DNA of 64,000 nt from CAVUQH01 sp963774445. GTDB taxonomy: Bacteria > Myxococcota_A > Polyangia > Haliangiales > Haliangiaceae. The translations under genes were made by a program, and so were the position numbers. Under the pieces are notes generated by a model, which searched no databases, was not told where the DNA came from, and saw only the letters and a program-made list of their open reading frames with translations. Numbering within the stretch: position 1 is the first letter of the stretch; every line of letters starts with the position of its first letter. Location of the stretch: contig CAVZFC010000016.1 of NCBI GenBank assembly GCA_963774445.1, forward strand, positions 124,001-188,000, written 5' to 3'. This document shows, one piece after another, positions 21,218-36,455 of this stretch.

Positions 21218-23563
21218 GTGACCCAACTTTCGAAGTGGAAGCTGGCGACGCTGATTTTCGGCGCCGCGACCTTGTTTTCTGCCCGCGCCGCCCTGCGCGG
21301 GGACAGCCAGACCGAGGCTGCCGATCTGCCGCCGCCAGCGGCCACCCAGGCCTCGCTCATGCGCCAGCTGCGCATCCCGGCTGCGGCCCTGGGCATCCAC
21401 GAGGAGCAGGCGATCGCCCAGCTGGAGCGGGCCCGCAGCCCCCGGCAGATCGCCATGGCGGCCCAGAAGCTGGGCTTCATCGGCACCGATCTTTCGGTCC
21501 AGGCGCTGGCCAAGAAGATCTCCGATCCCCGCCCCGGGGTGCCCGAGGCAGTGCTCGGCGCCATCGGCCACATCGGCACCGACGACGCCGTGAGCGTGCT
21601 GCTCGACACCGAGCTGAACGGCAGCGTGCGCCAGCGCAACGCGGCGATCTCGGCGCTGGGGCAGACCAACGCCCCGGCGGCCCGCAAGCGGCTCGGGCAG
21701 CTGGCGCTGTCGCGCGGCGAGCCGTCGCGCTACCAGGCCATCTACGCCCTGGGGCAGATGGGCGGCGACGGCGCCCTCGACGTAATGGAGCAGCTGGTCG
21801 GCGAGCGCACCCCGCAGGTCAACCAGGCGGTGGTCTCGGCGCTGGCGCAGATGGGCACCGACGGCGCCAACCAGCTCCTCTTGCAGCTGTCGCGCTCGTC
21901 GGATCCGCGGGTGCGCGCTCGGGCGCTGGCCAGCATGCCGGCGACCACCCCCGAGGCACAGGCGTCGCTGATGGAGCTGGTCGCGGCCGGTGATCCGCAG
22001 AGCGCCGCCGCCGCCGCGCAGGCGCTGGGACAGGCGGGCGCCACCGAGGCGGTGCCGCTGCTCTTGGACGTGGGCAAGACCGGCAACATGCAGGTGCGCA
22101 ACGCCGCCATCTACGCGCTGGGCAACATCGGCGGCAAAGACGCGTGCAAGGCGCTGGGCGAGATCCTGGCATCGGGCAATCGCCAGTCGGCCCAGGCCGC
22201 GGCCCAGGCGCTGGCGCAGATGGGCGACGACCAGTCGCGCGATCTCCTGCTCGCCGCGGTGCGCGACGGTCGCGTGGACACCCAGAGCGCGATCTACGCG
22301 CTGCAGCAGCTGCGCGGCCCGGAGGTCGATGAGCTGATGCTCCAGGTGGCCAAGAACGGCCGCCCGAACGAGCGCCAGGCGGCGCTGCAGCACCTGGTGC
22401 AGACCGGCAACCCCGGTGCGATCAAGCTGGCCATCGACGCGGCCAAGGGCGGGCCGCGCAACCAGCGCTACCAGGCGATGCAGCTCCTGTCCGAGGCCGA
22501 CACCGAGGAGTCGCGGGCGGCGCTCATCGAGATCGCCGACGGCGCCAGCGGCTATACCAAGGTGCAGGCGCTGCAGATGCTGGCCCAGCACCGCTCGGAC
22601 GATCCGGCGGTGTCGCAGATGCTGGTCGAGTCGCTCTTCTCGGGGCGCCGAGACGAAGCCCAGGCGGCGGCCGGGGCGCTGGCGCAAGCCGGGACCGACG
22701 AGGCGCGCGATGCGCTGATCTCCGCGCTGCAGAGCGACGACCCAGCCACCTCGGCGGCGGCCGCGACCTACATGATGCAGGTCGGCACTGGTCCCGAGAT
22801 CCGCGCCGCGCTGGCCGACGCCGCGAAGAACGGCGCCCCGCAGGTTCGCCAGCAGGCGCTGGCCCAGCTGATTCAGTCGGGCGACGACACCGGCTACGAC
22901 CTGGCGCGCGAGGCGATCGCCGGCGGCGAGCCGGGCGTGGCCCAGCAGGTCACCTGGGCGCTGGCCAGCTCCGGCACCGAGCGCGCGCGCGAGCTCCTCG
23001 GCGAGGCCGCCGGCAGCTCGAACGCCAGCGTGCGTGCCGCGGCGCTGCAGGGCCTGGCCCAGTCCGGCGACCAGCAGGCGGTGCAGACCATCATGGGCCG
23101 CATGCACGACGACGATCAGAACGTGCGCAACGCCGCCTACAGCGCGCTCGCGCAGGTCGGCACCAGCGAGGCGGTCGACACCCTGTTGTCGACCGCGCAG
23201 AGCGGCGAGTCGGCCGATCGGCGGATGGCCGTGAGCGTGCTGTCGGGTGTCGACAGCGGCAAGGCGCAGCAGGCGATCGCCACGCTCATCCACGATCCGG
23301 ATCCCCAGGTCGCGACCGCCGCCATCTACGCGTCGTACAACGGCGGCACCGACGCCGACGCGGCGCTGCTGTCGGTGCTGCAGGATGGCTCGTCGAGCGA
23401 CCAGGTGAAGGTGGCCGCTGCCAACCAGCTGCGCAGCCGCGGCGCCGAGCTCGACGACAGCCAGCAGGCGGTGGTCACCCAGCTCCTCGGCTCGCCGCCG
23501 CCGGCCTACGGCGGTGCGGGCTACGGCGGCTACTACCCGATGGATCGGGACATCATGTTCTAG
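21218..23563 (+). CDS. Exported HEAT-repeat protein
   Basis: The product is 781 aa. I chose the GTG at 21218 because GGGGGAG lies four bases upstream and a signal peptide follows at once (KLATLIFGAATLFSARA); a longer frame reaching back to 20945 lacks support. Almost the whole mature protein is a run of about 20 HEAT/PBS-lyase-type helical repeats of roughly 30 residues, with recurring VRNAAIYALGNIG and AQALAQMG patterns. No catalytic motif is seen. The tail is Gly/Tyr-rich (PPAYGGAGYGGYY). HEAT solenoids bind proteins; here it would work in the periplasm or at the surface. Downstream lies a strong hairpin that probably ends the transcript. Confidence 0.8.
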   Translation: MTQLSKWKLATLIFGAATLFSARAALRGDSQTEAADLPPPAATQASLMRQLRIPAAALGIHEEQAIAQLERARSPRQIAMAAQKLGFIGTDLSVQALAKKISDPRPGVPEAVLGAIGHIGTDDAVSVLLDTELNGSVRQRNAAISALGQTNAPAARKRLGQLALSRGEPSRYQAIYALGQMGGDGALDVMEQLVGERTPQVNQAVVSALAQMGTDGANQLLLQLSRSSDPRVRARALASMPATTPEAQASLMELVAAGDPQSAAAAAQALGQAGATEAVPLLLDVGKTGNMQVRNAAIYALGNIGGKDACKALGEILASGNRQSAQAAAQALAQMGDDQSRDLLLAAVRDGRVDTQSAIYALQQLRGPEVDELMLQVAKNGRPNERQAALQHLVQTGNPGAIKLAIDAAKGGPRNQRYQAMQLLSEADTEESRAALIEIADGASGYTKVQALQMLAQHRSDDPAVSQMLVESLFSGRRDEAQAAAGALAQAGTDEARDALISALQSDDPATSAAAATYMMQVGTGPEIRAALADAAKNGAPQVRQQALAQLIQSGDDTGYDLAREAIAGGEPGVAQQVTWALASSGTERARELLGEAAGSSNASVRAAALQGLAQSGDQQAVQTIMGRMHDDDQNVRNAAYSALAQVGTSEAVDTLLSTAQSGESADRRMAVSVLSGVDSGKAQQAIATLIHDPDPQVATAAIYASYNGGTDADAALLSVLQDGSSSDQVKVAAANQLRSRGAELDDSQQAVVTQLLGSPPPAYGGAGYGGYYPMDRDIMF

Positions 23564-23639
23564 GCGGACGGGGCCCGCGTTCACGGGGCCCGCGTGCCAT
23601 CAACTCGGGGGCTCCGCACCCGCGCGGGGCCCGTCCGCC
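23563..23639 (+). terminator. Long GC-rich hairpin downstream of HEAT gene
   Basis: The arms at 23563-23579 and 23623-23639 pair over 17 bp with one mismatch, beginning on the last base of the HEAT gene stop codon. The 43-nt loop contains a smaller CACG/CGTG hairpin. There is no U-tract, so it may be a processing or REP-like structure rather than a classical intrinsic terminator. Confidence 0.5.
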
Positions 23640-23732
23640 GGTTTCGCCGGGGCGGCGGGGGCAATCCCCAGCTGCATCTGTCTTCTCCCGGAAGGGGTGA
23701 AGGGTGAAGGGTGAAGGGCTTCTCTACCCGAT

Positions 23733-23841
23733 CACCCTGAGCGAAGGGTGCGAAGCACCCGGAGTAAGGGTGCGTCGGGAGGGAGGCTATTGGCCGGTCA
23801 CCCTGAGCGACGCGCGCGCCGAACGCGGCTGAGCCAGGGTG
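23733..23841. repeat. Cluster of palindromes in the HEAT/clpX convergent gap
   Basis: CACCCTGAGCGAAGGGTG at 23733-23750 forms a 6-bp stem. It overlaps a competing hairpin GGGTGC-GAA-GCACCC at 23746-23760, so only one can form at a time. A third inverted pair, CACCCTG at 23799-23805 and CAGGGTG at 23835-23841, ends two bases after the clpX stop. The CCCTGAGC core is shared with the palindromes at 36456-36476 and 54216-54416. Just upstream, GTGAAGGG is repeated in tandem near 23694-23718. The sequence may act as a bidirectional terminator or as a REP-like element. Confidence 0.55.
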
Positions 23842-23842
23842 C

Positions 23843-25054
<1,212 letters not shown>

Positions 25055-25190
25055 CTGCTTTGATTCTTACACACGCGGCGGGCCTGGCAACACCCCGTCA
25101 CTTCACTCCCGACCGAATTCGCCCGGACCGACAGCCGGCGGGATCACACCAGAAACTACTTGACGCACTGGGTCATTTTGCTGTGAGACT

Positions 25191-25910
25191 GTGACCGTGC
25201 GTGTCGTCGTTCTCTGCGCCGAGCCCGAGACCTCGCTCGCCGATCCCGATTCAGCGGCGACGATTCTCGGCGACCTCGGCTGCCGAGTCATGATCGGCCG
25301 GTTCGATCTGGGCGACCTGGACGAGGAGGAGCTGCTGCGCCGGCCGGCCACCCTGGTGGTCGTAGACGCCGGAGACGAGCTCCTGCGGGCCAGCCGCTGC
25401 CGGCGCATGCTGACCGGATTTGCGCCGCTGTCGGACACCCCGACGCTGGTCACGGTCACCGTGCCGCGGCTCTCGGCCCTGGACTTCTCGGCCGGCTTCG
25501 ACGATTTCATCCTCCGGCCGCTGGTCCCGGCCGAGCTGTACGCCCGCCTCCGACAGTTAGACTGGAAGACGGCGACCTTCGGCACGGACGAGCTGATCAA
25601 GGTCGAGGAGCTGGTCATCGACGTGGCCGGCTACGAGGCTCGCCTGCGCGGCCGGCGACTGGACTTCACCCACCAGGAGTTCGAGCTGCTCCGCTTCCTG
25701 GCGCAGAACCGCGGACGCGTGTTCACCCGCGAGCAGCTGCTGCAAAAGGTCTGGGGCTACGAGTACGCCGGCGGCACCCGCACGGTCAACATCCACGTCC
25801 GCCGGGTCAGGGCCAAGCTGGGGCCGGCGGCCGGCGGGATCATCGAGACCGTGCGCAACGTCGGTTACAAGCTGCGGACGGCGCCGGGCAACGACGACGA
25901 CGAGGGGTGA
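25191..25910 (+). CDS. OmpR/PhoB-type winged-helix response regulator with degenerate receiver
   Basis: The product is 239 aa from the GTG at 25191. The C-terminal half is a clear trans_reg_C domain: LDFTHQEFELLRFLAQNRGR, FTREQLLQKVWGYEY, TRTVNIHVRRVRAKLG and ETVRNVGYKL. The N-terminal half has receiver topology but lacks the acidic pair near the start (LCAEPE instead of VDDE). It has an Asp at the phospho-acceptor position (LVVVDAGDE) and Arg in place of the conserved Lys (FILRPL). Phosphorylation control is therefore doubtful; it may be an atypical, partner-controlled regulator. No sensor kinase is adjacent. The PP2C gene follows 30 bp downstream, so they are likely one operon. Confidence 0.85.
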   Translation: MTVRVVVLCAEPETSLADPDSAATILGDLGCRVMIGRFDLGDLDEEELLRRPATLVVVDAGDELLRASRCRRMLTGFAPLSDTPTLVTVTVPRLSALDFSAGFDDFILRPLVPAELYARLRQLDWKTATFGTDELIKVEELVIDVAGYEARLRGRRLDFTHQEFELLRFLAQNRGRVFTREQLLQKVWGYEYAGGTRTVNIHVRRVRAKLGPAAGGIIETVRNVGYKLRTAPGNDDDEG

Positions 25911-25940
25911 GGAGGCCGAAGCCCGGGGCCAAACCGGGGT

Positions 25941-27146
<1,206 letters not shown>

Positions 27147-27164
27147 CGACAATCGCCGCGCAGC

Positions 27165-28031
27165 TCAGCGGCGGACGACGCGGCGCTCGGGGCGGTCGTA
27201 GTGGACCATCTCCACCTTGACGTCGCCGTACTCGGTGTGGGCTTCGACCAGGACCGGCAGGCGGTTGGCGTCGTCGGTGATCCACACGGTATAGGTGCGC
27301 GGCGGCCGCCGGCGGACCACGCGCAGGCGGCCGTCGAGGCGCTGCCCCGTGCCCTCGAGGCGCAGCGTCGGCACCACGCCGAAGGCGGTCTTGAGGGTTT
27401 CGCGTTTGGCGAAGACGATGTCGTTGCGCCACAGGCGCCGGCCGCTGAGGACGTAGAAGTAGGCGCGGGCGCCCTCGGCGGGCTCCCACGCGCGCAGGGC
27501 GCCGATGATCGACAGCCCGTCGTGGGCGATGCCGTCGGGGATCGATTGGATGTAGTGGCGCACGCCGCGCGTGCCGTGACGCTGGTAGCGCAGGTGATAG
27601 CCGCGCGCCGTGAAATCGGTCTGGACGTCCGACTCTTTGTCGCCGAACTTGAGCGACGCCTGGTGTTTGATCGGCGCGCCGGTCTCGAGGTCGACCCACG
27701 AGGTGACGTCGTCGCGCACTTCCTTGACGATGGCCAGCACGCCGGAGGTGCGCGTTTGCGAGCGCACGATCACGGCGTTGTGTCCGTCGATCACGCCCGG
27801 CTGCCCCAGCGCCAGCGACGCCTGGGCGCCGACGATGCCGTGCAGCGAGATCTCCCAGGTCATCTCCTCGCCGGGGATGAAGAAGGTGCGCCCCGACGGC
27901 AGCGCTACGGGTTGGCTGTCCGGGGCCTCGTAGGCGGCAAGCTCGTGGCCGCCGCCGTTGGCGCCGCCGCAACCCTCGCCGCTCAGAAGTGCGAGGCCAA
28001 GAGCGGTGGCTACAGCAAAGGCGCTCTTCAT
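27165..28031 (-). CDS. DUF3108-family lipoprotein
   Basis: The product is 288 aa. The N-terminus is a lipoprotein-type signal with Cys near residue 21 (LLSGEGC), then GGANGGG. The mature region matches the DUF3108 pattern: FIPGEEMTWEISLHGIVGAQA near the start, a middle section with SWVDLETGAPIKHQASL, and YTVWITDDANRLPVLVEAHT near the end, which in the family describes a converted value being adjusted by a small beta-barrel-like domain. The function is unknown; family members are periplasmic or surface proteins. It is convergent with the PP2C gene and divergent from pdxA. No operon partner is evident. Confidence 0.72.
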   Translation of the reverse strand: MKSAFAVATALGLALLSGEGCGGANGGGHELAAYEAPDSQPVALPSGRTFFIPGEEMTWEISLHGIVGAQASLALGQPGVIDGHNAVIVRSQTRTSGVLAIVKEVRDDVTSWVDLETGAPIKHQASLKFGDKESDVQTDFTARGYHLRYQRHGTRGVRHYIQSIPDGIAHDGLSIIGALRAWEPAEGARAYFYVLSGRRLWRNDIVFAKRETLKTAFGVVPTLRLEGTGQRLDGRLRVVRRRPPRTYTVWITDDANRLPVLVEAHTEYGDVKVEMVHYDRPERRVVRR

Positions 28032-28129
28032 TCCCTCTCTAAAAAATGGCCGACGGGCGCGGCTCTGGCAAGGAAAGCTTCCAGTAGGCGAAGGTGCGAC
28101 GCGTCACGAGAGCGAGTAGTCTGGTGGCG

Positions 28130-29777
<1,648 letters not shown>

Positions 29778-29828
29778 GGCTTTGCAATGTAGCAGCGCTC
29801 GCAAGAGGCAACAAGACTGTAACGATTA

Positions 29829-30632
29829 TTACCAAGGTCTTTCCGCCGGAGGGGAGAGAGCCCCCCGGCGGCCACTCCAGATCAGCAAACCACCGCAGAC
29901 GCTCAGGAATCCGGAGATGGCGCCCCACATCAGGGGAAATGTATGGAGGCTCTCGGTCAGGGACGGGATCACCTCGGCCCCGACGATCAGCACCAGGGCG
30001 TTGTTGAGGAAGTGCATCAGCATCCCCGGCAGCACGCTGTCGGTGGTCACGGCGGCGGCGCCCAGCGCCAGGCCGAAGGCCGCCGTCGTCGCCATGTGCG
30101 CCGGGTGAAGATGGGTGACGCCGAACAGCAGCGCCGACAACAGCACCGCGCCGAACGAACCGAGGCGCGGGCGCAGCGCGCGGCACAGCGCTCCGCGCAT
30201 GAGCAGCTCTTCGCACAGCGCCGGCAGCACCGAGACGATGGCGATGATCAGCCACAGCGGCAGGCCGCCGGCGAGCAAGCTCTGGTCGAGCGAGCGCACC
30301 AGGTCCCGGCCGTGCAGGTAGCGATCGGCCAGTGGCGCGACGAACAGCAGGTTGAGGTACCAGAACGACGAACCGACGAGCATCGCGCCGAGCATCGCGC
30401 GCGCGCGCGGGCGACGAATACCCAGCAGCGCCGCGGCGCCAGCGATCGAGTCGCTGCGCACGCCGGCCGCGATGGCCGCCGGTCCGGCGATGCACACCAG
30501 CTGCACCACGATCATCGCCGACAGCCCCAGCCAGCCGTACATCGTCGGCGCGACGATGATCAGCGACGCCAGCGCCAGCGTGTAGGCGAGCAACGCCTCG
30601 AATGGCGGCAGCTGGCGGGTGGGCGCGCGCAT
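29829..30632 (-). CDS. CPBP-family intramembrane glutamic protease
   Basis: The product is 267 aa starting at the ATG at 30632; the longer frame adds an Arg-rich non-family leader. About seven to eight hydrophobic helices are present. The diagnostic CPBP/Abi motifs are ALCEELLMRGALCRAL (EExxxR), FGVTHLHPAH (FxxxH) and GMLMHFLNNA (HxxxN). These supply the catalytic Glu and His residues in Rce1-type enzymes. Bacterial members cut membrane proteins or peptides and often protect producers of peptides. It lies eight bases from the divergent AgmX-like gene, so the two start regions share regulatory DNA. Confidence 0.87.
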   Translation of the reverse strand: MRAPTRQLPPFEALLAYTLALASLIIVAPTMYGWLGLSAMIVVQLVCIAGPAAIAAGVRSDSIAGAAALLGIRRPRARAMLGAMLVGSSFWYLNLLFVAPLADRYLHGRDLVRSLDQSLLAGGLPLWLIIAIVSVLPALCEELLMRGALCRALRPRLGSFGAVLLSALLFGVTHLHPAHMATTAAFGLALGAAAVTTDSVLPGMLMHFLNNALVLIVGAEVIPSLTESLHTFPLMWGAISGFLSVCGGLLIWSGRRGALSPPAERPW

Positions 30633-30640
30633 GACGGCCC

Positions 30641-31234
30641 ATGGTACAAGAGGTCGTGCGCGGCTTCCTCCTCGGGTTGATCCTGGGCGCCGGTCTGGGC
30701 GCCGGCGGCGTCTACGCGGCACTCGAGCGTCCCTGGCGATCGAGCGGCGAGAGCGCGAGCCAGGCCGCCGACGCCGGTCCGTCCACGCCGGCCAAGTCCC
30801 GGCACAAGAAGCGCAGGCACAGAAAGCGCCACGCCTCGTCCGACGACGGGCCGCCCGTCCTGACCGACGCCGACCGCAAGATGGCGTGGAAGGGCGACGC
30901 CGTGTCGATGCCCGCGCGAACCATGGACATGAGCGGCGGTGGCGGCGGCGGGCGCTCGCTCTCGCCCGCCGAGATCAACGGCACCATCGCGTCGGACTCG
31001 GATCGCGTCGTCGGCTGCATCGCCGACGCCACCGGCGAGGCGCCCCTGGCCGCCCAGGTGACCCTGAAGATGCTGGTCGACGGCGATGGCCGCGTGCGCA
31101 AGCTGCGCATGCGCGCCCCGCAATACCTGTTCGACCAGGGCGCCTACGGCTGCGTGCGCGGCGCCGCCATGAAGATGCGCTTCCCGGCTGCCGGCGACTA
31201 CACCGTCGTCACCGCCCCGTTCACGCTCAACTGA
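30641..31234 (+). CDS. AgmX/PglI C-terminal-domain protein
   Basis: The product is 197 aa. One N-terminal membrane helix (FLLGLILGAGLGAGGVYAAL) acts as an uncleaved anchor, then a very basic, disordered linker (SRHKKRRHRKRH) leads to a C-terminal domain with SPAEINGTIASDSDRVVGCI and LFDQGAYGCVRGAAMKMRFP. This pair of conserved Cys-containing segments is typical of the AgmX/PglI C-terminal (TonB-like) domain known from myxobacterial gliding-motility proteins. It is probably periplasmic and may take part in envelope-spanning complexes. No motility genes adjoin it, so a motility role is only suggested. Confidence 0.72.
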   Translation: MVQEVVRGFLLGLILGAGLGAGGVYAALERPWRSSGESASQAADAGPSTPAKSRHKKRRHRKRHASSDDGPPVLTDADRKMAWKGDAVSMPARTMDMSGGGGGGRSLSPAEINGTIASDSDRVVGCIADATGEAPLAAQVTLKMLVDGDGRVRKLRMRAPQYLFDQGAYGCVRGAAMKMRFPAAGDYTVVTAPFTLN

Positions 31235-31286
31235 GCGCCCGCCGCTTCACTCCCGCTCCCGGCGCCGGGGCGAAGCTGCCGGGCGG

Positions 31287-33038
<1,752 letters not shown>

Positions 33039-33096
33039 AGCTCGATGTGTGGCCCCGCGCCCGGCCGAGCGCGCTCGGTAGTCTAGAATTGCAGGA

Positions 33097-36000
33097 GTGC
33101 TGGGGTTCGAGGTCCGCGCCGGCGAGGGGCGGCTGGTCGGCCGGGCAGCGGCGGTGGCCGCGCTGGCGGGAGCGGCGGTGGCGATGGTCGCCAGCGCCTC
33201 GGACGCCCTGTTCGTGTCGCGGGTCGGGGTGCGCCAGCTGGGCACCCTGTTCGCGGTGTCGAGCGCCGCGCTGATCGTCGTCCTCGGCTACGTCGGGGCG
33301 CTGGCCGATCGTGTCGACCGCGGCCGCCTGCTCCTGGGGCTGGCCGGCGTCGCGGCGCTGGCGGTGGCCGGGCTGGCGGCCGGGCTCGAGTTCGCGCCGG
33401 AGGCGGTCTCGGTGCTGGCGGTCGTGCTGGGCAAGCAGCTCGCCGCCGCCTTCGACCTGGCGTTCTGGGTGCTCATCGCCGAGCGCCTCGACGCCCGCCA
33501 GGGGCGGCGGCTGGTTCCGCTTCTGGTCGTCGCCTCTGGAGTCGGGACCACGCTGGGCGCCTTCGCCGTCGATCCGATCGCCGGGATGGTCGGCGCTCGC
33601 GGCGTGCTGGCGGCGGCCGCGGTGGTCTACGTCGTCTGCGGCGCGGCGGCCGCGGGGCTCTCGCGCGCCGATCTGGGGCGCGCGCTTCCCGACCCGACCG
33701 CGCGGCGACCGCCGGCGTGGCGCGGCGGCTGGCACGCGGTCAGGCAGCGACCGCTGGCCGGCCGGCTGGCGCTGCTGGTCGCGATCGCGGGCGCGTTTGC
33801 GCCCATCCTCTACTACCTCTTCGGCGTCGCCGCGGCCGCGCGCTTTCCCGACGAGGTGGCGCTGGCCGGTTTCCTCGGTCACTACCGCGGCGCGGTGCAG
33901 GTCGCGATTCTCGTGGCGGCGTTCGTCACCCCGGGGTTGCTGGCGCGCCTGGGCGTGGCGCCGGCGCTGCTGGTGGCGCCGGTCGGCGCGGTCGCTGCCG
34001 CGGCGGTCATCGGCCTGGGCGGCGGCCTCGTGGTGATCGCCGCGGCCCAGGCGTCGGCGCGCCTGTTCGACACCGCGGTCGAGACGCCGGCCGAGAAGCT
34101 GGTGCTCAATCTGTTGCCGCGGCAGGTGCGCGGTCGCGTGCAGGGCTTCGTCGACGGCGTGGCCAAGCGCGCGGGCGCCATCGCCGGCGGTCTGGCGGCC
34201 TCGGCGTTGGTGGTCTGGCCGCACGCGCTGGCGGCAGTGACGATCATCGTCGCGGCGCTGTGGACGGTGGCGGCCTGGCGCTTGCGCCGCCGCTTCGCCG
34301 AGCTGGCGGTCGCCGAGCTGGCGGCGCGTCCGCGGGTGGGGGAGGGCGACGACGCCGCGGCGCAGCTGGGCGACGAGCGCAGCCTGCGCACCCTGCGCCG
34401 CGAGCTGGCCCTCGGTGGCAGTCGGCGGGCGCTGGCGGTGGAGCTGCTCCTCGAGCTCGACGGCCGCGGCCGGGTCAACGCCGCCGCCGAGCTGGCGGAG
34501 GCGGCCGCGCGGGTGACCGGCGAAGAGCGGCGCGAGCTTCTGCGCGCGCTCGATCGGCTGACTGGCGCGGGCGGCGACCGGCGCCTGCCGCCGGCGGCCG
34601 CCGGCGCGCTGCTCGGGCTCCTCGGCGAGGCCGAGGAGGAGCGCGCCCTGACCGCGGCGGTGCTGGGCCGGGTCACCGCCAGCGGCGACCGCGCGGCGGT
34701 GCTGTCGCTCACCGGCCTGGCCGACGATGCCCAGGAGGCGCACGTGCGCATGGTCGCGCGGCTGGCGCTGGCGCGCATCCGCGGCGACGGCGACGCGCTC
34801 GACGCGTTGATCGACGACTGCCTCGACGACGGCGGGCCGGGCGAGCGCGCGGCCGCCATCGCCGAGCTGCGAGCGGCGCTGGCCCGGGCGCTGGGCGAAT
34901 CGCCGCCGGACCTGCCCGGAGCGATGGCGCGGGCGCGGGCGCTGTTGCGCGCGCTGCGCCGGCAGCCGCCCGAGGCGGCCGAGATCGCCGGCCTGTCGGC
35001 GCTGGCCGAGGTGGTCGGCGCCGCGCGCGCGGCCGGTGGCGCCGAGCTGGTGCTCCTCGCCAGCGACGCCCGCGCCCTGGCGTTGCGCGCTCTGGCCGGG
35101 AGGTCGGCGCCGGTGCGCGCGGCGGCGATCGGGCTCCTCGCGCAGCTCGCCGGCGAGGCCGACGCCCACGCCGTGGCCGGCGCCCTGGCCGATGCCGACG
35201 ACGACGTTCGCCAGGCGGCGGCGCGCGGCCTGCGCGCGATGGGCCAGGTGGCGCTGGAGGTGCTCCTGGTGATGGCCAGCTTCGGCCGCCGCCAGGCGCG
35301 CAACGCCGCGCTCGAGATCGTCGGCGACCTGCGCCCGTCCAGCGCCGAGCTCGACGATCTGATCGAGCGCGAGCTGGGCGAGATCGAGGCGACCACCGCG
35401 CGGCTGGCGGCGCTGGGCGAGCTGCCGGGGGCCGCGCTCCTGTTGCGGCGCCTCGACGAGCGGGTGGGCGAGGCGGCGCACACGCTGCTCCTGGCGTTGG
35501 AGGCCAAGCTCGGTCAGGCGACCATCGGCGCGGCGGCGCGGCGCTTTCTCCGCGCGCGCGATCCGATCGCGCGGGCGCGCGCGCTGGAGGCGCTCGACAC
35601 CGTCTTGCCGCGGGCGATCGGCCGGCGGGTGCTGGCGCCGCTCGACGCCGGACCCGCGGCCGAGCGGGCGCTGGCCGCCGCGCGCCGCCTGGGCCAGGCG
35701 CCGCCGACGACCGAGGCCGCCGTGCGCGCCGAGCTCGACGGTCCCGATCGCCTGGCCCGCGCGCTGGTGCTCTACGCCCTGGGTGAGAGCGGTCGCGCCC
35801 GCCACCGCGATGCCATCGCCGCCGCCGCCGCCCGCGCGGTGCGCGACGTGGATCCGCTGCAGCTGATACGCCGCCTGGCCGGCGCCGCCCCGGCCAACGA
35901 AGACGAACCGGCGATCGACGACACCGCGGCCGAGCCCGCGACGACGGAGGACGACATGCCGAGATCCGTGGAGACCCTGATCGCGCTCAGCCAGATCCCG

Positions 36001-36381
36001 ATCTTCTCCGAGCTGACCACGCGCCAGCTCGCCGACCTGGCCGAGGTCGTCAGCTGGCAGAGCGCCCGCGCCGGGCAGGCGATCGTCGAGCAGGGCGAGG
36101 CCGGCGGCGCGATGTACGTCGTCGTCTCCGGCGAGCTGGAGGTGACCGCGGGCGGACGCACCCTCGGCCGGCTCGGTGCCGGCGACGTCTTCGGCGAGAT
36201 GGCGCTGTTCGAGGACGAGTCCCGCTCGGCCACCGTCACCGCCAGCGTTCGTGTTCGCGTCGGCCGCATCGAACGCGCCGACTTCGAGGAGCTGGTCGAA
36301 GACGTCCCCGGCATCGCCCTGGCCATCTGCCGCGTGCTCAGCCGCCGCGTCCGCACCCTCAACGCCGAGCTCGCCGCCTGA
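33097..36381 (+). CDS. Membrane transporter (Npt1/MFS-like) fused to HEAT repeats and a cyclic-nucleotide-binding domain
   Basis: The product is 1094 aa from the GTG at 33097. Residues about 15-410 hold some 12 hydrophobic helices in the pattern of an MFS or ATP/ADP-translocase-like carrier (AFDLAFWVLIAERLDARQGRR, VETPAEKLVLNLLPRQVRGR). Residues about 420-940 are Ala/Arg/Leu-rich HEAT-like helical repeats. Residues about 960-1080 form a cNMP-binding beta-roll: ALSQIPIFSELTTRQ, GQAIVEQGEAGGAMYVVVSGEL, GAGDVFGEMALFEDESRSATV, with the Arg-Ser-Ala phosphate cassette kept. So it should bind cAMP or cGMP. Such three-part proteins are known in some bacteria, but their transported solute is not. Confidence 0.8.
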   Translation: MLGFEVRAGEGRLVGRAAAVAALAGAAVAMVASASDALFVSRVGVRQLGTLFAVSSAALIVVLGYVGALADRVDRGRLLLGLAGVAALAVAGLAAGLEFAPEAVSVLAVVLGKQLAAAFDLAFWVLIAERLDARQGRRLVPLLVVASGVGTTLGAFAVDPIAGMVGARGVLAAAAVVYVVCGAAAAGLSRADLGRALPDPTARRPPAWRGGWHAVRQRPLAGRLALLVAIAGAFAPILYYLFGVAAAARFPDEVALAGFLGHYRGAVQVAILVAAFVTPGLLARLGVAPALLVAPVGAVAAAAVIGLGGGLVVIAAAQASARLFDTAVETPAEKLVLNLLPRQVRGRVQGFVDGVAKRAGAIAGGLAASALVVWPHALAAVTIIVAALWTVAAWRLRRRFAELAVAELAARPRVGEGDDAAAQLGDERSLRTLRRELALGGSRRALAVELLLELDGRGRVNAAAELAEAAARVTGEERRELLRALDRLTGAGGDRRLPPAAAGALLGLLGEAEEERALTAAVLGRVTASGDRAAVLSLTGLADDAQEAHVRMVARLALARIRGDGDALDALIDDCLDDGGPGERAAAIAELRAALARALGESPPDLPGAMARARALLRALRRQPPEAAEIAGLSALAEVVGAARAAGGAELVLLASDARALALRALAGRSAPVRAAAIGLLAQLAGEADAHAVAGALADADDDVRQAAARGLRAMGQVALEVLLVMASFGRRQARNAALEIVGDLRPSSAELDDLIERELGEIEATTARLAALGELPGAALLLRRLDERVGEAAHTLLLALEAKLGQATIGAAARRFLRARDPIARARALEALDTVLPRAIGRRVLAPLDAGPAAERALAAARRLGQAPPTTEAAVRAELDGPDRLARALVLYALGESGRARHRDAIAAAAARAVRDVDPLQLIRRLAGAAPANEDEPAIDDTAAEPATTEDDMPRSVETLIALSQIPIFSELTTRQLADLAEVVSWQSARAGQAIVEQGEAGGAMYVVVSGELEVTAGGRTLGRLGAGDVFGEMALFEDESRSATVTASVRVRVGRIERADFEELVEDVPGIALAICRVLSRRVRTLNAELAA

Positions 36382-36455
36382 CTCGCGGAGCGCCCGAGAT
36401 CCGTAGCCAAGGCGTCTCGCATCACGAGAAACGACTGCTCCGGCTCGCACGTTGC

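Noticed and set aside
25130..25190. Sigma-70 promoter before the winged-helix regulator
   Set aside because: TTGACG is present near 25160, but no convincing -10 element lies at a normal spacing.
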